Shown here: positions 42,607 to 54,319 of the stretch, one piece after another | Layout of the letters: each line of letters starts with the position of its first letter | Numbering within the stretch: the stretch's first letter is position 1 | DNA from: Rhizorhabdus dicambivorans | GTDB taxonomy: Bacteria > Pseudomonadota > Alphaproteobacteria > Sphingomonadales > Sphingomonadaceae | Assembly (NCBI RefSeq): GCF_002355275.1 | Contig: NZ_CP023449.1 | Location: 2,582,001 to 2,646,000, forward strand | Direction of reading: 5' to 3' | Length of the DNA stretch: 64,000 bases | Program-made: the position numbers and the translations under genes | Notes under the pieces: model-generated | What the model was told of the DNA's origin: nothing | Seen by the model: only the letters and a program-made list of their open reading frames with translations | Databases searched by the model: none

Positions 42607-43089
42607 ATGGCCCGTCCGCGTCCCGCCGAGTTCGACAAGAAGAAGATCGTCGCCGAGAACCGGCGCGCGCGCTTCGACTATTTCCTCGAGCAGTTCTTCG
42701 AGGCCGGCATCGCGCTGACCGGGACCGAGGTGAAGTCGCTGCGCTTCGGCGAGGGATCGATTGCCGAAAGCTATGCCGAGGTGAAGGACGATCAGGTCTG
42801 GCTGGTCAACTCGAACGTGCCCGAGTTCAGCCATGGCAACCGCTTCAACCATGAGCCGAAGCGCCCCCGCAAGCTGCTGCTGCATTCCCGCGAGATCGAC
42901 AAGATGCGCAATGCGGTCTCGCGGGAGGGGATGACGCTGATCCCGCTGTCGATCTATTTCAACGGTCGTGGCCGGGCGAAGGTTGAACTGGCGCTGGCCA
43001 AGGGCAAGAAGCTCCACGACAAGCGCGAGACCGAGAAGGCGCGCGACTGGAAGCGCGAACAGCAGCGCCTGCTGCGCGAGCGGGGCTGA
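42607..43089 (+). CDS. smpB: SsrA-binding protein SmpB
   Basis: A 160-residue partner of tmRNA in rescue of stalled ribosomes. It begins with the family region [19 protein letters not shown], then [20 protein letters not shown] and [20 protein letters not shown]. The basic C-terminal tail ([20 protein letters not shown]) enters the decoding centre. The length is normal. The ssrA (tmRNA) gene itself is not in the window. The next gene starts 6 bp later, so they probably share a transcript. Confidence 0.95.
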   Translation: MARPRPAEFDKKKIVAENRRARFDYFLEQFFEAGIALTGTEVKSLRFGEGSIAESYAEVKDDQVWLVNSNVPEFSHGNRFNHEPKRPRKLLLHSREIDKMRNAVSREGMTLIPLSIYFNGRGRAKVELALAKGKKLHDKRETEKARDWKREQQRLLRERG

Positions 43090-43095
43090 ACGCGG

Positions 43096-43677
43096 ATGTT
43101 CCACACGATCGGCCGATGGTGGCGCAAGAACGCACCGACCCGCGAGCAGCTGGAGGAGGTGCGGTGGCTGCGCCCCTTCGCCCATCGCGTGCTGGAACCG
43201 TCACTGTGGCGCTTCACCCGCCGTTCGGTGCCGCGCGGCGTGGCGCTGGGGCTGATCGTCGGCATCTTCCTGATGATCCCGGGCCTCCAGATCATCGGCG
43301 CGGCGCTGCTGGCCTTGCCCTGCCGGGCCAATGTGCCGATCGCGGTGGCGATGACCTTCCTCAGCAATCCGGCGACGACCCCCTTCCTCCTCTATCTCTC
43401 GATCATCGTCGGCAATCGCTTCATCCATTCCACCGCCGATGTCAGCACCGTCGCGGTGATGATCGAGCATGGCGCCAGCCTTGCCGAATGGGCGGGCTGG
43501 CTGATGTCATCGGCGGCTCCGGCGCTGGTGATGGGGCTGTTCGTGATATCGGTGATCAGCGCCTCGGTCGGCTATCTGCTGTCGAGCTGCAGCTGGCGTG
43601 CCTGGATATCGCACAAATGGAAATTGCGGGAACGCCATCGGGCCGAGGGTGAGGCGGAAGAAGAACTCCGGGGTTGA
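43096..43677 (+). CDS. DUF2062 inner-membrane protein
   Basis: A 193-residue protein with FAHRVLEPSLWRFTRRSVPRG, then hydrophobic segments at about residues 50-75, 85-110 and 140-165 and the SNPATTPFLLY motif typical of DUF2062. The family has no known function; members near glycosyltransferases exist, but here the neighbours are smpB (6 bp upstream) and an M13 peptidase. A GTG or ATG start other than 43096 is unlikely because of the tight spacing to smpB. Confidence 0.88.
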   Translation: MFHTIGRWWRKNAPTREQLEEVRWLRPFAHRVLEPSLWRFTRRSVPRGVALGLIVGIFLMIPGLQIIGAALLALPCRANVPIAVAMTFLSNPATTPFLLYLSIIVGNRFIHSTADVSTVAVMIEHGASLAEWAGWLMSSAAPALVMGLFVISVISASVGYLLSSCSWRAWISHKWKLRERHRAEGEAEEELRG

Positions 43678-43735
43678 TACTGACAAGGATGATGGTAAGC
43701 CCACCGTCATAGTCAGATCATACACCGAGGTTTCG

Positions 43736-45763
43736 ATGAATAAATTCCTGATCGCGCTGGCGGCGGGCACCATGCTTGTGCCGGCCGCGAACGGCTCTGC
43801 CGTTGCCGCCACCGCCAGGCCCGCCGCAAAGCCCACCTATGGCAGCTTCGGCTTCGATACGGCGGGCATGGACCGCGCCGTCAAGCCCGGCGACGATTTC
43901 TACGGATATGCCAATGGCCAATGGGCGAAGACGACGGCGATCCCGGCGGATCGCTCCAATTTCGGCATGTTCACCGTGCTCGACGAGCTGTCGATGTCGC
44001 GCAGCCACGACCTTCTCGAAAAGGCGAAGCCCGGCACGCGGATCGGCGATTTCTACGCCAGCTTCATGGACGAGAAGGCGGTCGACGCCGCCGGCATCGC
44101 TCCGCTGACGCCCACCCTGAAGTCGATCGAGGCGCTGGCGGACAAAAGCGCGGTGGCGGGCAAGATGGGCGCGCTGCTGCGCGACGGCATGGTCACGCCC
44201 TTCGTCATCTATGTCGATCAGGACGACAAGGATCCGGAGAATTATATCCCGATCATGCGCCAGCGCGGGCTCGGCATGCCCGACCGCGACTATTATCTGA
44301 AGACCGATGCCGAGATCGCCAGGACCCGCGCCGGCTATCAGGCCTATCTCGCTCAGCTCCTCACCCTGGCGGGCGAAGCGCAGGCCGAGCAGCGTGCGGC
44401 GCAGGTGCTGGCCTTCGAGACCGAACTGGCCAAGGTGCAGTGGACGCGCGTCGATTCGCGCGACAGCAGCAAGACCTACAACAAATGGGCGCGCGCGGAT
44501 TTCGCGAAGAACGCCCCCGGCTTCGATTGGGATGCCTATTTCAAGGCCGCCGGCCTCGACCATCAGGATCGCTTCCTTGTCGGCCAGCCCACCGCCTTCG
44601 CCGGCATGGCCCGCGCGATCGAGGCGGCGCCGCTCGGCGTGCTCAAGGATTATCTGCTGGTCGCGGCGATCAACACGCAGGCGCCCTATCTGTCCAAGGC
44701 CTTCGTCGATGCCGAGTTCGCGTTCAATCAGACCATCCTGTCCGGCACCCCGCAGAACAGCGAGCGGTGGAAGCGCGGCGTCACCCTGGTCAAGAATCTG
44801 GTCGGTGAGGATCTCGGCCAGGAATATGTGAAGCTCTGGTTCACCCCGGAGACCAAGGCTGCTGCCGACGATCTGGTGCGCAACATCATCGCCGCGATGG
44901 GCAAGCGGATCGACGGCCTCAGCTGGATGGCGCCCGAGACCAAGGTGAAGGCGCGCGCCAAGCTGGCCGCCTTCATGCCCAAGATCGGCTATCCGTCGAA
45001 ATGGCGGGATTATTCGGGGCTGGGGATCAAGCGCGGCGATCTGCTCGGCAATGTGATGCGCGCCAACGCCTTCGACTGGCAGCGCAACCTGAACAAGCTC
45101 GGCAAGCCGATCGACCGGACCGAGTGGCAGATGACGCCGATGGAGATCAACGCCTACGCCAATTTCAGCATGAACGAGATCGTCTTCCCCGCGGCGATCC
45201 TGCAGCCGCCCTTCTTCGATCCGCATGCCGATCCGGCGGTGAACTATGGCGGCATCGGCGCGGTGATCGGCCATGAGATCAGCCATCATTTCGACGATCA
45301 GGGTGCGAAATACGACATGCACGGCCGCCTGGCCGACTGGTGGACACCCGAAGACGTCAAGAATTTCGGTGTGCTGACCAACCAGATCGTCAAACAGTAT
45401 GACGCCTATGAGCCGCTGCCCGGCATGCATGTCCAGGGCGCGCTGACCCAGGGCGAGAACATCGCCGATCTGGCGGGCCTCACCGTTGCCTATGAGGCCT
45501 ATCAGATGGCGTTGAACGGCAGGAAGGCGCCGGTGATCGACGGCTTCACGGGGGACCAGCGCTTCTATCTGGGCTGGGCCCAGGTCTGGCGCCGCAACTA
45601 TCGCGAGGCGAACCTGCGCCAGCGGCTGCTCACCGATCCCCACTCGCCCTCGGTCCAGCGCGCCTGGGTGGTCCGCAACCTCGATCCCTTCTACCCGGCC
45701 TATGACGTCAAGGCGGGGGAGAAGATGTACCTGTCGCCCGCCGAGCGGATAAGGATCTGGTGA
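43736..45763 (+). CDS. M13-family zinc metallopeptidase (neprilysin/PepO-like), exported
   Basis: A 675-residue peptidase. A signal peptide (MNKFLIALAAGTMLVPAANG, cleavage near AVA) places it in the periplasm. The N-terminal M13 domain has KPGDDFYGYANGQW. The zinc site is His513-Glu514-x2-His517 in GHEISHHFDDQG, with the third ligand Glu574 in GENIADLAGL, then the substrate-binding NAYANFSMNEIVFPAAILQP upstream and MYLSPAERIRIW at the end. It cleaves small peptides. The start at ATG 43736 is supported by the signal peptide; the frame is open upstream without a ribosome-binding site. Confidence 0.93.
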   Translation: MNKFLIALAAGTMLVPAANGSAVAATARPAAKPTYGSFGFDTAGMDRAVKPGDDFYGYANGQWAKTTAIPADRSNFGMFTVLDELSMSRSHDLLEKAKPGTRIGDFYASFMDEKAVDAAGIAPLTPTLKSIEALADKSAVAGKMGALLRDGMVTPFVIYVDQDDKDPENYIPIMRQRGLGMPDRDYYLKTDAEIARTRAGYQAYLAQLLTLAGEAQAEQRAAQVLAFETELAKVQWTRVDSRDSSKTYNKWARADFAKNAPGFDWDAYFKAAGLDHQDRFLVGQPTAFAGMARAIEAAPLGVLKDYLLVAAINTQAPYLSKAFVDAEFAFNQTILSGTPQNSERWKRGVTLVKNLVGEDLGQEYVKLWFTPETKAAADDLVRNIIAAMGKRIDGLSWMAPETKVKARAKLAAFMPKIGYPSKWRDYSGLGIKRGDLLGNVMRANAFDWQRNLNKLGKPIDRTEWQMTPMEINAYANFSMNEIVFPAAILQPPFFDPHADPAVNYGGIGAVIGHEISHHFDDQGAKYDMHGRLADWWTPEDVKNFGVLTNQIVKQYDAYEPLPGMHVQGALTQGENIADLAGLTVAYEAYQMALNGRKAPVIDGFTGDQRFYLGWAQVWRRNYREANLRQRLLTDPHSPSVQRAWVVRNLDPFYPAYDVKAGEKMYLSPAERIRIW

Positions 45764-45791
45764 GAGAGTAGGGGGAGGCGCTGCTCTCCCC

Positions 45792-45873
45792 CGTCGCCCC
45801 GGCGGAGGCCGGGGCCGCAAGAGGGTGATGCGCGCCTTTGCCGCTTGCGGCCCCGGCCTCCGCCGGGGCGACG
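45792..45873. terminator. GC-rich palindrome after the M13 peptidase gene (repeat family B, copy 3)
   Basis: CGTCGCCCCGGCGGAGGCCG pairs with CGGCCTCCGCCGGGGCGACG at the other end in a near-perfect 82-bp inverted repeat, the best conserved of the three copies. It follows the peptidase stop by 28 bp and ends 67 bp before cckA, so it would separate the two transcripts. Confidence 0.72.
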
Positions 45874-45940
45874 AAAGAGGATAGGTGGGAAGGCCATCCC
45901 CATCTTGACGCCACGCCGCCACCGGGGGGAGAAGCGGACC

Positions 45941-48358
45941 ATGGCCACGCTCTTCCCCTCGGCTCCGATGACCGCCAGCTCGGGGCGCATCGTGCTCAAC
46001 ATATTGCTTGGCGTGCTCATGCTCGTCGCCTCGGTCGGCATGGCCGGGATGATCTGGGGAGCGACCGACAATCTGCTCGTCGCCGGGCTGTTCATGCTCG
46101 CCTTCTGCCTTGGCATCGGCATGATCCTGCTGGTCGCGATGATCCGCGCGCAGATCCATGTCCGGCCGATGCGGCAGGTCGACATCAGCCTGGTGCTCGG
46201 CACGATCGAGGATTCGGACACCGGCATCGCCATCACCGGGCCGGGCGGCGACCTGGTCTGCGCCAACCGCCAGTTCGAAAGCTGGTTCGGCGGCCTGCCG
46301 ACCCCGCCGGGCCTGCCGCTCGACAGCGAGGCGCGGAGGCAGCTTGCCGCCGCCGCCGTGGCCGCACGGCGCGACGGGCGGGCGGAGATCGACAAGCTGG
46401 AAAGTGACCGGGGGCTGATCGACGTGGTCGTGCGCCGCGCTGGCCATCTCGACGGCCATCTCGTCTGGCGTTTCCGTCGGTCCAGCCAGTTCGACAGCTT
46501 CAGCGACATCATGCGGCTGCTGGGCAGCGATATCGGACGCCGGCTCGGTAGCGCCGGGGTGATGACCGCATTGGTCGACGGCAATGGCATCGGCATCGTC
46601 GCCAACCGGGTGTTTCTCCAGCGCGCCCTGGGTTCGCCGGAAGCGCCTCCCTCCGGTTGGTCCTTCGCCGAATTGCTGCGCAGCGACGGGGATGCGATCC
46701 GCCTCGCCGCCGATCCCGCCACCGCCGATCCGGTGCGCCTGATCCAGGTGCCGCTCGACGATCATGGCCGGGTGCGCGCGACCCTGTTCCTGCTGGTCGA
46801 CGAAACGCCGGGCACACGCGAGGCGCGCGCGGTCGCGACCGGCGATCTCCACGCGCTGCTCGGCATGCTGCCGCTCGGGCTGGCCGTCGCCGAGCGCGAC
46901 GGGCGGGTGCTGTTCATGAACTCGCCCTTCCGCCGCGCGGCCGGCATCGCCCCCGATGCGGCGATCGTCTATCCGAGCGATCTCGTCGTCGAGGAGGACA
47001 AGGCGGCGGTGTCGGACGCGGTACGGCGCTTCTCGGCGGGGCGCGGTTCGGCCAGCGACCTGTCGGTGCGATTGAAGGCGCGGCCCGAGGAAAATGTCGC
47101 GCTCACCATCGCGGCGGCCAAGGGGCTCGGCAAGGCGTCGGTGCTGCTCAGCCTGAAGGACAATAGCGAGGAATCGAAGCTCAAGCGGCAGGTCGCCCAG
47201 GCGATGAAGATGCAGGCGGTCGGCCAGCTCGCCGGTGGCGTCGCGCACGACTTCAACAACATCCTTACCGCGATCATCGGCCATTGCGACCTGATGACCA
47301 TGCGCCACATCCCCGGCGACAGCGACTATGACGACATCCAGCAGATCAAGCACAACTCCAACCGCGCGGCGGCGCTGACCCGCCAGCTGCTCGCCTTCTC
47401 GCGCCAGCAGACCCTGCGCCCGCAGATCCTCCAGCTGCCCGACATCATCTCGGAGATCACCAACCTGCTGAAGCGGCTGCTGGGCGAGACCGTGCGCCTG
47501 GAGGTTAGCCATGGCCGCAACCTCGGGACCGTCCGCGCCGATCCGGGCCAGCTCGAACAGGTGATCGTCAATCTCGCGGTCAACGCGCGTGATGCGATGC
47601 CCGACGGCGGCACCTTGACGATCCAGACCTACGGCCTCAGCCAGGCCGATGTCCGCAAGCTCGGCATCGAGATCATGCCGGTCACCGAATATACCGCGAT
47701 GAAGGTGACCGACACCGGCACCGGCATCCCCAGCGAAAATCTCAACAAGATATTCGAGCCCTTCTTCACCACCAAGGAAGTGGGCAAGGGCACCGGCCTC
47801 GGCCTCTCGACCGTCTACGGCATCGTCAAGCAGACCGGCGGCTTCATCTTCGCCGAGAGCGAAGTGGGGCAGGGGACCAGCTTCGTCATCTATCTGCCGG
47901 TCCACGAGGCGCCGGCATCGGCTCCGGTCGCGCGGCTGCCGGTCAAGGAATCGAGCCCGGAACTGTGGGGCACAGGCACCATCCTGCTGGTCGAGGACGA
48001 GGCGATGGTGCGCGCCGTCGCTGAGCGGGCACTGGCGCGGCAGGGCTACAAGATCCTCACCGCCACCAATGGCGAGGAAGGGCTGGAGGTGCTGGAGAAT
48101 GCCGAGGAACCGATCGACCTCGTCATCTCCGACGTGGTGATGCCGACGATGGACGGCCCCTCCATGGCCCGCGCCGCACGCGAGAAGCGGCCCGGCCTGC
48201 CGATCATCTTCATGTCGGGCTATGCCGAGGAGCAGCTGCGCCGGTCGATCGACCTCGACAATATCGGCTTCCTGCCCAAGCCCTTCTCGGTCCAGCAGAT
48301 CGGCCAGGCTGCGCGCGAGGCGCTGGCCGGGCACGTGCAGGGCGAGGCGGTGGAATAG
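45941..48358 (+). CDS. cckA: CckA-type hybrid histidine kinase
   Basis: An 805-residue inner-membrane kinase. There are two membrane helices (about residues 16-39 and 47-70), then two PAS-like regions, a histidine-phosphotransfer domain with His436 in GGVAHDFNNILTAIIGHCDLM, an ATPase domain with DTGTGIP and IFEPFFTTKEVGKGTGLGL, and a C-terminal receiver with Asp731 in ISDVVMPTMDGPS. In alphaproteobacteria CckA feeds phosphate through ChpT to the cell-cycle regulator CtrA. The start at ATG 45941 has GGGGGGAGAAG before it. The location next to recA resembles the arrangement in related genomes (from memory). Confidence 0.93.
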   Translation: MATLFPSAPMTASSGRIVLNILLGVLMLVASVGMAGMIWGATDNLLVAGLFMLAFCLGIGMILLVAMIRAQIHVRPMRQVDISLVLGTIEDSDTGIAITGPGGDLVCANRQFESWFGGLPTPPGLPLDSEARRQLAAAAVAARRDGRAEIDKLESDRGLIDVVVRRAGHLDGHLVWRFRRSSQFDSFSDIMRLLGSDIGRRLGSAGVMTALVDGNGIGIVANRVFLQRALGSPEAPPSGWSFAELLRSDGDAIRLAADPATADPVRLIQVPLDDHGRVRATLFLLVDETPGTREARAVATGDLHALLGMLPLGLAVAERDGRVLFMNSPFRRAAGIAPDAAIVYPSDLVVEEDKAAVSDAVRRFSAGRGSASDLSVRLKARPEENVALTIAAAKGLGKASVLLSLKDNSEESKLKRQVAQAMKMQAVGQLAGGVAHDFNNILTAIIGHCDLMTMRHIPGDSDYDDIQQIKHNSNRAAALTRQLLAFSRQQTLRPQILQLPDIISEITNLLKRLLGETVRLEVSHGRNLGTVRADPGQLEQVIVNLAVNARDAMPDGGTLTIQTYGLSQADVRKLGIEIMPVTEYTAMKVTDTGTGIPSENLNKIFEPFFTTKEVGKGTGLGLSTVYGIVKQTGGFIFAESEVGQGTSFVIYLPVHEAPASAPVARLPVKESSPELWGTGTILLVEDEAMVRAVAERALARQGYKILTATNGEEGLEVLENAEEPIDLVISDVVMPTMDGPSMARAAREKRPGLPIIFMSGYAEEQLRRSIDLDNIGFLPKPFSVQQIGQAAREALAGHVQGEAVE

Positions 48359-48603
48359 GGCGCGGCAGGCGGAGGCTCCCAACCCCCGGCCCCCTTTCCA
48401 TCGTCGTCCCCACGCAGGCGGGGATCCATATACTCCGAACCGCAAGAGGCTCGGGCTGGCCTTCGGTCACGATTTGTTCTATATGCCAACCGCTGTGGAT
48501 GCCTTTCCTCACCCATGAGCCCTTACGGAACCGGAAAATAAAAAAAACGACCACACAACCCCATGCACCCGGAATTACTGCGATCCATTCGCATCTGGCG
48601 TAG
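48359..48603. other. Intergenic DNA between cckA and recA, repeat-like part
   Basis: The first part of a 350-bp gene-free gap. About 48400-48450 contains a hairpin CCCCACGCAGGCGGGGATCC followed by CATATACTCCGAACCGCAAGAGG. This resembles a diverged piece of the 147-bp element (compare CCATATTCTCTGAAGCTCG at 3961-3979). An A-rich tract (48536-48547) follows. I see no gene. The rest of the gap is the recA promoter region. Confidence 0.5.
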
Positions 48604-48660
48604 GAGAACAAAGGGTGATTTTCACCTCTTGTTCTCATGGAACATTCCATGTACACAACT
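48604..48660 (+). promoter_or_regulatory. Probable recA promoter/operator with two adjacent palindromes
   Basis: A 33-bp near-perfect palindrome (arms 48604-48618 and 48622-48636, starting GAGAACAA and ending TTGTTCTC) abuts a second one, CATGGAA-CA-TTCCATG (48636-48651). TTGTTC at 48629-48634 and TACACA at 48652-48657 are spaced 17 bp and could be -35 and -10 elements. GAAC-N7-GTAC at 48640-48654 is one base from the alphaproteobacterial SOS box (GTTC-N7-GTTC and its complement). LexA control is therefore likely, but the exact operator is not certain. Confidence 0.45.
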
Positions 48661-48708
48661 TCCAGTTTGAAGGTTCGGGCCGCCCGATCTACGGAGGGAG
48701 TGACGCAT

Positions 48709-49779
48709 ATGTCGGCACAATTGAAGCTCATCGCCGAAAGGGAAGCAGTGAACACGGACAGGCAGAAAGCCCTCGATGCCGCGCTGGCGCAGATCGACCG
48801 CGCCTTCGGCAAGGGCTCGGCGATGAAGCTCGGCAGCCGCGAGGCGATGCAGGTGGAGGCGGTGTCGACCGGCTCGCTCGGCCTCGATATCGCGCTCGGC
48901 ATCGGCGGCCTGCCCAAGGGCCGCATCGTCGAGATCTTCGGTCCGGAAAGCTCGGGCAAGACCACGCTGGCGCTCCATGCGATCGCCGAGGCACAGAAGG
49001 CGGGCGGCACCGCAGCCTTCATCGATGCCGAGCATGCGCTCGACCCGGTCTATGCCAAGAAGCTGGGCGTCGACATCGACGAGCTGATCGTCTCGCAGCC
49101 CGATACGGGCGAGCAGGCGCTGGAGATCGCCGACACGCTGGTTCGCTCGAACGCGATCGACGTGCTGGTGATTGATTCGGTCGCGGCCCTGGTCCCCCGG
49201 GCCGAGATCGAGGGTGAGATGGGCGACAGCCATGTCGGCCTTCAGGCCCGTCTGATGAGCCAGGCGCTGCGGAAGATCACCGGCTCGATCAGCCGGTCCA
49301 AGTGCCTCGTCATCTTCATCAACCAGATCCGCATGAAGATCGGCGTGATGTACGGCTCGCCCGAGACGACCACGGGCGGCAACGCACTCAAATTCTACGC
49401 CTCGGTCCGTCTCGACATCCGCCGCACCGGCGCGATCAAGGACCGCGACGAGGTGGTCGGCAACGCGACCCGGGTGAAGGTGGTCAAGAACAAGGTCGCT
49501 CCGCCGTTCAAGCAGGTCGAGTTCGACATCATGTATGGCGAGGGTGTGTCCAAGGTCGGCGAGCTGATCGACCTCGGCGTCAAGGCCGGCTTCGTCGAGA
49601 AGTCGGGTGCCTGGTTCAGCTATGATTCGATCCGCATCGGCCAGGGCCGCGAGAACGCCAAGACCTATCTGCGCGAGAATCCCGAGCTCGCGGCGAAGCT
49701 GGAAGCCGCGATCCGCGGCAAGTCCGACGATGTCGGCGACGCGATGATGGCCGGCCCGTCCGAGGACGACGATCTCTGA
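48709..49779 (+). CDS. recA: Recombinase RecA
   Basis: A 356-residue DNA strand-exchange ATPase and SOS co-protease. Walker A is GPESSGKTT (residues 78-86), and the family signature [14 protein letters not shown] is followed by [20 protein letters not shown] and [13 protein letters not shown]. The acidic tail ends EDDDL. The start is ATG 48709, with GGAGGGAG eight bases upstream; the frame is open further upstream through the promoter palindromes, which cannot be coding. It is transcribed away from cckA and followed by a palindromic terminator-like repeat. Confidence 0.97.
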   Translation: MSAQLKLIAEREAVNTDRQKALDAALAQIDRAFGKGSAMKLGSREAMQVEAVSTGSLGLDIALGIGGLPKGRIVEIFGPESSGKTTLALHAIAEAQKAGGTAAFIDAEHALDPVYAKKLGVDIDELIVSQPDTGEQALEIADTLVRSNAIDVLVIDSVAALVPRAEIEGEMGDSHVGLQARLMSQALRKITGSISRSKCLVIFINQIRMKIGVMYGSPETTTGGNALKFYASVRLDIRRTGAIKDRDEVVGNATRVKVVKNKVAPPFKQVEFDIMYGEGVSKVGELIDLGVKAGFVEKSGAWFSYDSIRIGQGRENAKTYLRENPELAAKLEAAIRGKSDDVGDAMMAGPSEDDDL

Positions 49780-49793
49780 GGCAGGGAATACAC

Positions 49794-49865
49794 CCGTTCG
49801 TGTCGAGCGCAGTCGAGACACGTTGACGCGCGCTAACGTCCCTCGACTGCGCTCGGGACGAACGG
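49794..49865 (+). terminator. Palindromic repeat after recA
   Basis: A 72-bp inverted repeat: CCGTTCGTGTCGAGCGCAGT at the left pairs with ACTGCGCTCGGGACGAACGG at the right. The core motif CGAGCGCAGTCGAG is a common sphingomonad intergenic repeat. It begins 14 bp after the recA stop and ends 13 bp before the next start, so it may terminate recA transcription. Confidence 0.65.
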
Positions 49866-49878
49866 AGAGAAAAGGACG

Positions 49879-50235
49879 ATGCCCGCACGTCTCAATTATG
49901 TCGAACTGCCGGTCGGCGACACCGCCGGCAGCAAGGCGTTCTTCGAAGCGGCCTTCGGATGGTCGCTGACCGGCTTCGGTCCCGATTATGCCGCGACGAC
50001 GGGCGCGGGGGCGGGCGGCACCGCCGATATCGGCCTCAACGGCCATCTCGAGGACGCCACCGCCTGTCCGCTCGCGGTGATCGAGACCGACGATCTCGAA
50101 GCCACGCTCGCTTCGGTCGAGAAGGCGGGCGGCATCGTCACCCGGCCGATCTTCGCCTTCCCCGGCGGCCGCCGCTTCCACTTCCGCGAGCCTTCGGGTA
50201 ACGAATTGGCGGTCTACGTGAACGAGGCGGACTGA
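49879..50235 (+). CDS. VOC-family (glyoxalase/bleomycin-resistance fold) protein
   Basis: A 118-residue single-domain protein: NYVELPVGDTAGSKAFFEAAFGW at the start, ATLASVEKAGGIVTRPIFAFPGGRRFHFREPSGNELAVY at the end. It has the paired beta-alpha-beta3 layout of vicinal-oxygen-chelate proteins. The metal-ligand pattern is incomplete: the usual first His is replaced by Asn or Glu in NYVELPV, so it may bind rather than convert a small molecule. GAGAAAAGGA precedes the ATG. A GST gene follows on the same strand after 37 bp. Confidence 0.85.
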   Translation: MPARLNYVELPVGDTAGSKAFFEAAFGWSLTGFGPDYAATTGAGAGGTADIGLNGHLEDATACPLAVIETDDLEATLASVEKAGGIVTRPIFAFPGGRRFHFREPSGNELAVYVNEAD

Positions 50236-50272
50236 CGGGCGGGGTCCGCGCCTCGCAGACGGGGAGCCTGCC

Positions 50273-50899
50273 TTGGCCATTATCGTCCATCATCTCGAAA
50301 ACTCCCGCTCGCAGCGCATCCTCTGGATGCTCGAGGAACTCGGCCTCCCCTATGAGGTGAAGCGCTACGCGCGCGACAAAAAGACCATGCTCGCCCCACC
50401 CGAGCTCAAGGCGGTCCATCCGCTCGGCAAGTCGCCGATCCTCGAACATGACGGCCGCATCATCGCCGAGACCGCGACGATCCTCGAATATCTGGTCGCC
50501 GTCTCCCACGGCAGGCTCGGGCCGCCCGAGGATGCCGCTGGCGCGCTGCGCTGGCGCTATTTCCTCGACTATGCCGAGGGATCGCTGATGCCGCCGCTGC
50601 TGCTGTCGCTGGTGATCGGCAAGATGGGCCCGTTCGGATGGCCTGCGAGGGGCTTCGTCACCAGATTCGCGATGACCCATGTCGACTATGTCGAAAGCGA
50701 GCTCAGCCAGCGCCCCTGGTTCGCCGGTGCCGAGTTCAGCGCCGCCGACATCATCATGAGCTTTCCGCTCGAAGCCGCCCGCCAGCGCCTCAGGCTCGAC
50801 GGCAAACGCCCGACCATCACCGACTGGCTCGACCGCATCCACGCAAGGCCCGCTTACCAGGCCGCGCTGGAGAAGGGCGGGCCCTACGCCTATGCCTGA
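50273..50899 (+). CDS. Glutathione S-transferase
   Basis: A 208-residue cytosolic GST. The N-terminal thioredoxin-like domain begins IIVHHLENSRSQRILWMLEEL, with the GSH-activating Ser in NSRSQR and the cis-Pro region GKSPILEHDG, ETATILEYL. The C-terminal helical domain contains FSAADIIMSFPLEAARQR. The start codon is TTG (50273), preceded by GGGGAG at a suitable distance; no ATG fits the family N-terminus. It conjugates glutathione to electrophiles, but the substrate is unknown. Confidence 0.9.
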   Translation: MAIIVHHLENSRSQRILWMLEELGLPYEVKRYARDKKTMLAPPELKAVHPLGKSPILEHDGRIIAETATILEYLVAVSHGRLGPPEDAAGALRWRYFLDYAEGSLMPPLLLSLVIGKMGPFGWPARGFVTRFAMTHVDYVESELSQRPWFAGAEFSAADIIMSFPLEAARQRLRLDGKRPTITDWLDRIHARPAYQAALEKGGPYAYA

Positions 50900-50913
50900 A
50901 GCCGCCGGCCTCG

Positions 50914-51273
50914 TCAGCGCGCCTTGGCGGGCTTGGGTCCGATATGCTTCAGATAGGCGATGAAGCGCTCGATATCCTCGGGCTTCCACGGGTCGGAGGG
51001 CATGTCGGGATGCCCCACGGTGATCCCTTCGGCGAGCGCCTCGTCCAGGGTTTCCACCGGATAGCCATAGCCCAGCGAACGGAAGGGCGGAGCCGCGGCG
51101 AGGGGGCTCTTGCCGGTCTTCTCGGTGGCGTGGCAGGCCCCACAGCGCTTCACCGCCAGCTTATGCCCTTCCCGTACCAGCCGGTCGGCTCGGGCCGGGG
51201 CCGATGCAAGCAGGGCGATGGCCAGCAGACCGAGTAGGGGGGCCATATATCGGTGCGAACGGATGCCAGTCAT
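50914..51273 (-). CDS. Periplasmic class I c-type cytochrome
   Basis: A 119-residue protein with a signal peptide (hydrophobic residues 11-24, cleavage after ARA near residue 29). A single haem-binding motif Cys44-x2-Cys47-His48 (RCGACHATE) is followed by a likely axial Met91 in HPDMPSDPW and FIAYLKHI at the end. Small soluble cytochromes of this kind carry electrons in the periplasm; no oxidase or dehydrogenase partner is next to it. I start at ATG 51273, since it gives a normal n-region; GTG 51300 is possible. It is convergent with the GST gene. Confidence 0.87.
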   Translation of the reverse strand: MTGIRSHRYMAPLLGLLAIALLASAPARADRLVREGHKLAVKRCGACHATEKTGKSPLAAAPPFRSLGYGYPVETLDEALAEGITVGHPDMPSDPWKPEDIERFIAYLKHIGPKPAKAR

Positions 51274-51385
51274 GCCGTGTTTATTCGCACGAGCGGCCAC
51301 ATGCAGTAAACCTTGGATGCCCGAATATGCCGCCGTGGCCGCGTACCCGCTTGAGAAGCGGCCCCTGCTCGCCTAAGTCGCACCC

Positions 51386-54040
<2,655 letters not shown>

Positions 54041-54054
54041 CAATCGCCTGAAGC

Positions 54055-54249
54055 TCAGTACTGGAAGCTGGCCTGCCGGGTGCGGATACGCGTCCGGACA
54101 AGCCGGCATTTCGCTTCGAACCTGCGGAATCCCGCCTGACGGCGCGGCGCCCGGCGTCCGGCACCGACAATGAGGCGCAGCGCGACGAACAGGAACAGGC
54201 CGACCGCGAGGGCAAGCGTCGTGGTGAACGGATAATGCAACACAGCCAC
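54055..54249 (-). CDS. Small predicted membrane protein, unknown function
   Basis: A 64-residue protein starting at GTG 54249 with GGGGAG seven bases upstream. It has one hydrophobic helix (about residues 9-31) and a strongly basic C-terminal tail (RRAPRRQAGFRRF). No family is recognised. It is convergent with alaS (14 bp from its stop). The ribosome-binding site and helix make it plausible, but small reading frames in GC-rich DNA can be spurious. Confidence 0.45.
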   Translation of the reverse strand: MAVLHYPFTTTLALAVGLFLFVALRLIVGAGRRAPRRQAGFRRFEAKCRLVRTRIRTRQASFQY

Positions 54250-54319
54250 AGGAATACTCCCCTGCAAGCCCCTTGATGCCTCTTATGCCGATTCGCCGCG
54301 ATTCGCGCGGTGATCACCG

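Noticed and set aside
43718-48445. A 1575-codon open frame on the minus strand opposite the M13 peptidase and cckA genes
   Set aside because: It mirrors two well-supported genes whose motifs are intact. Long antisense open frames are expected in GC-rich codon-biased DNA, and its translation is low in complexity with no domain.
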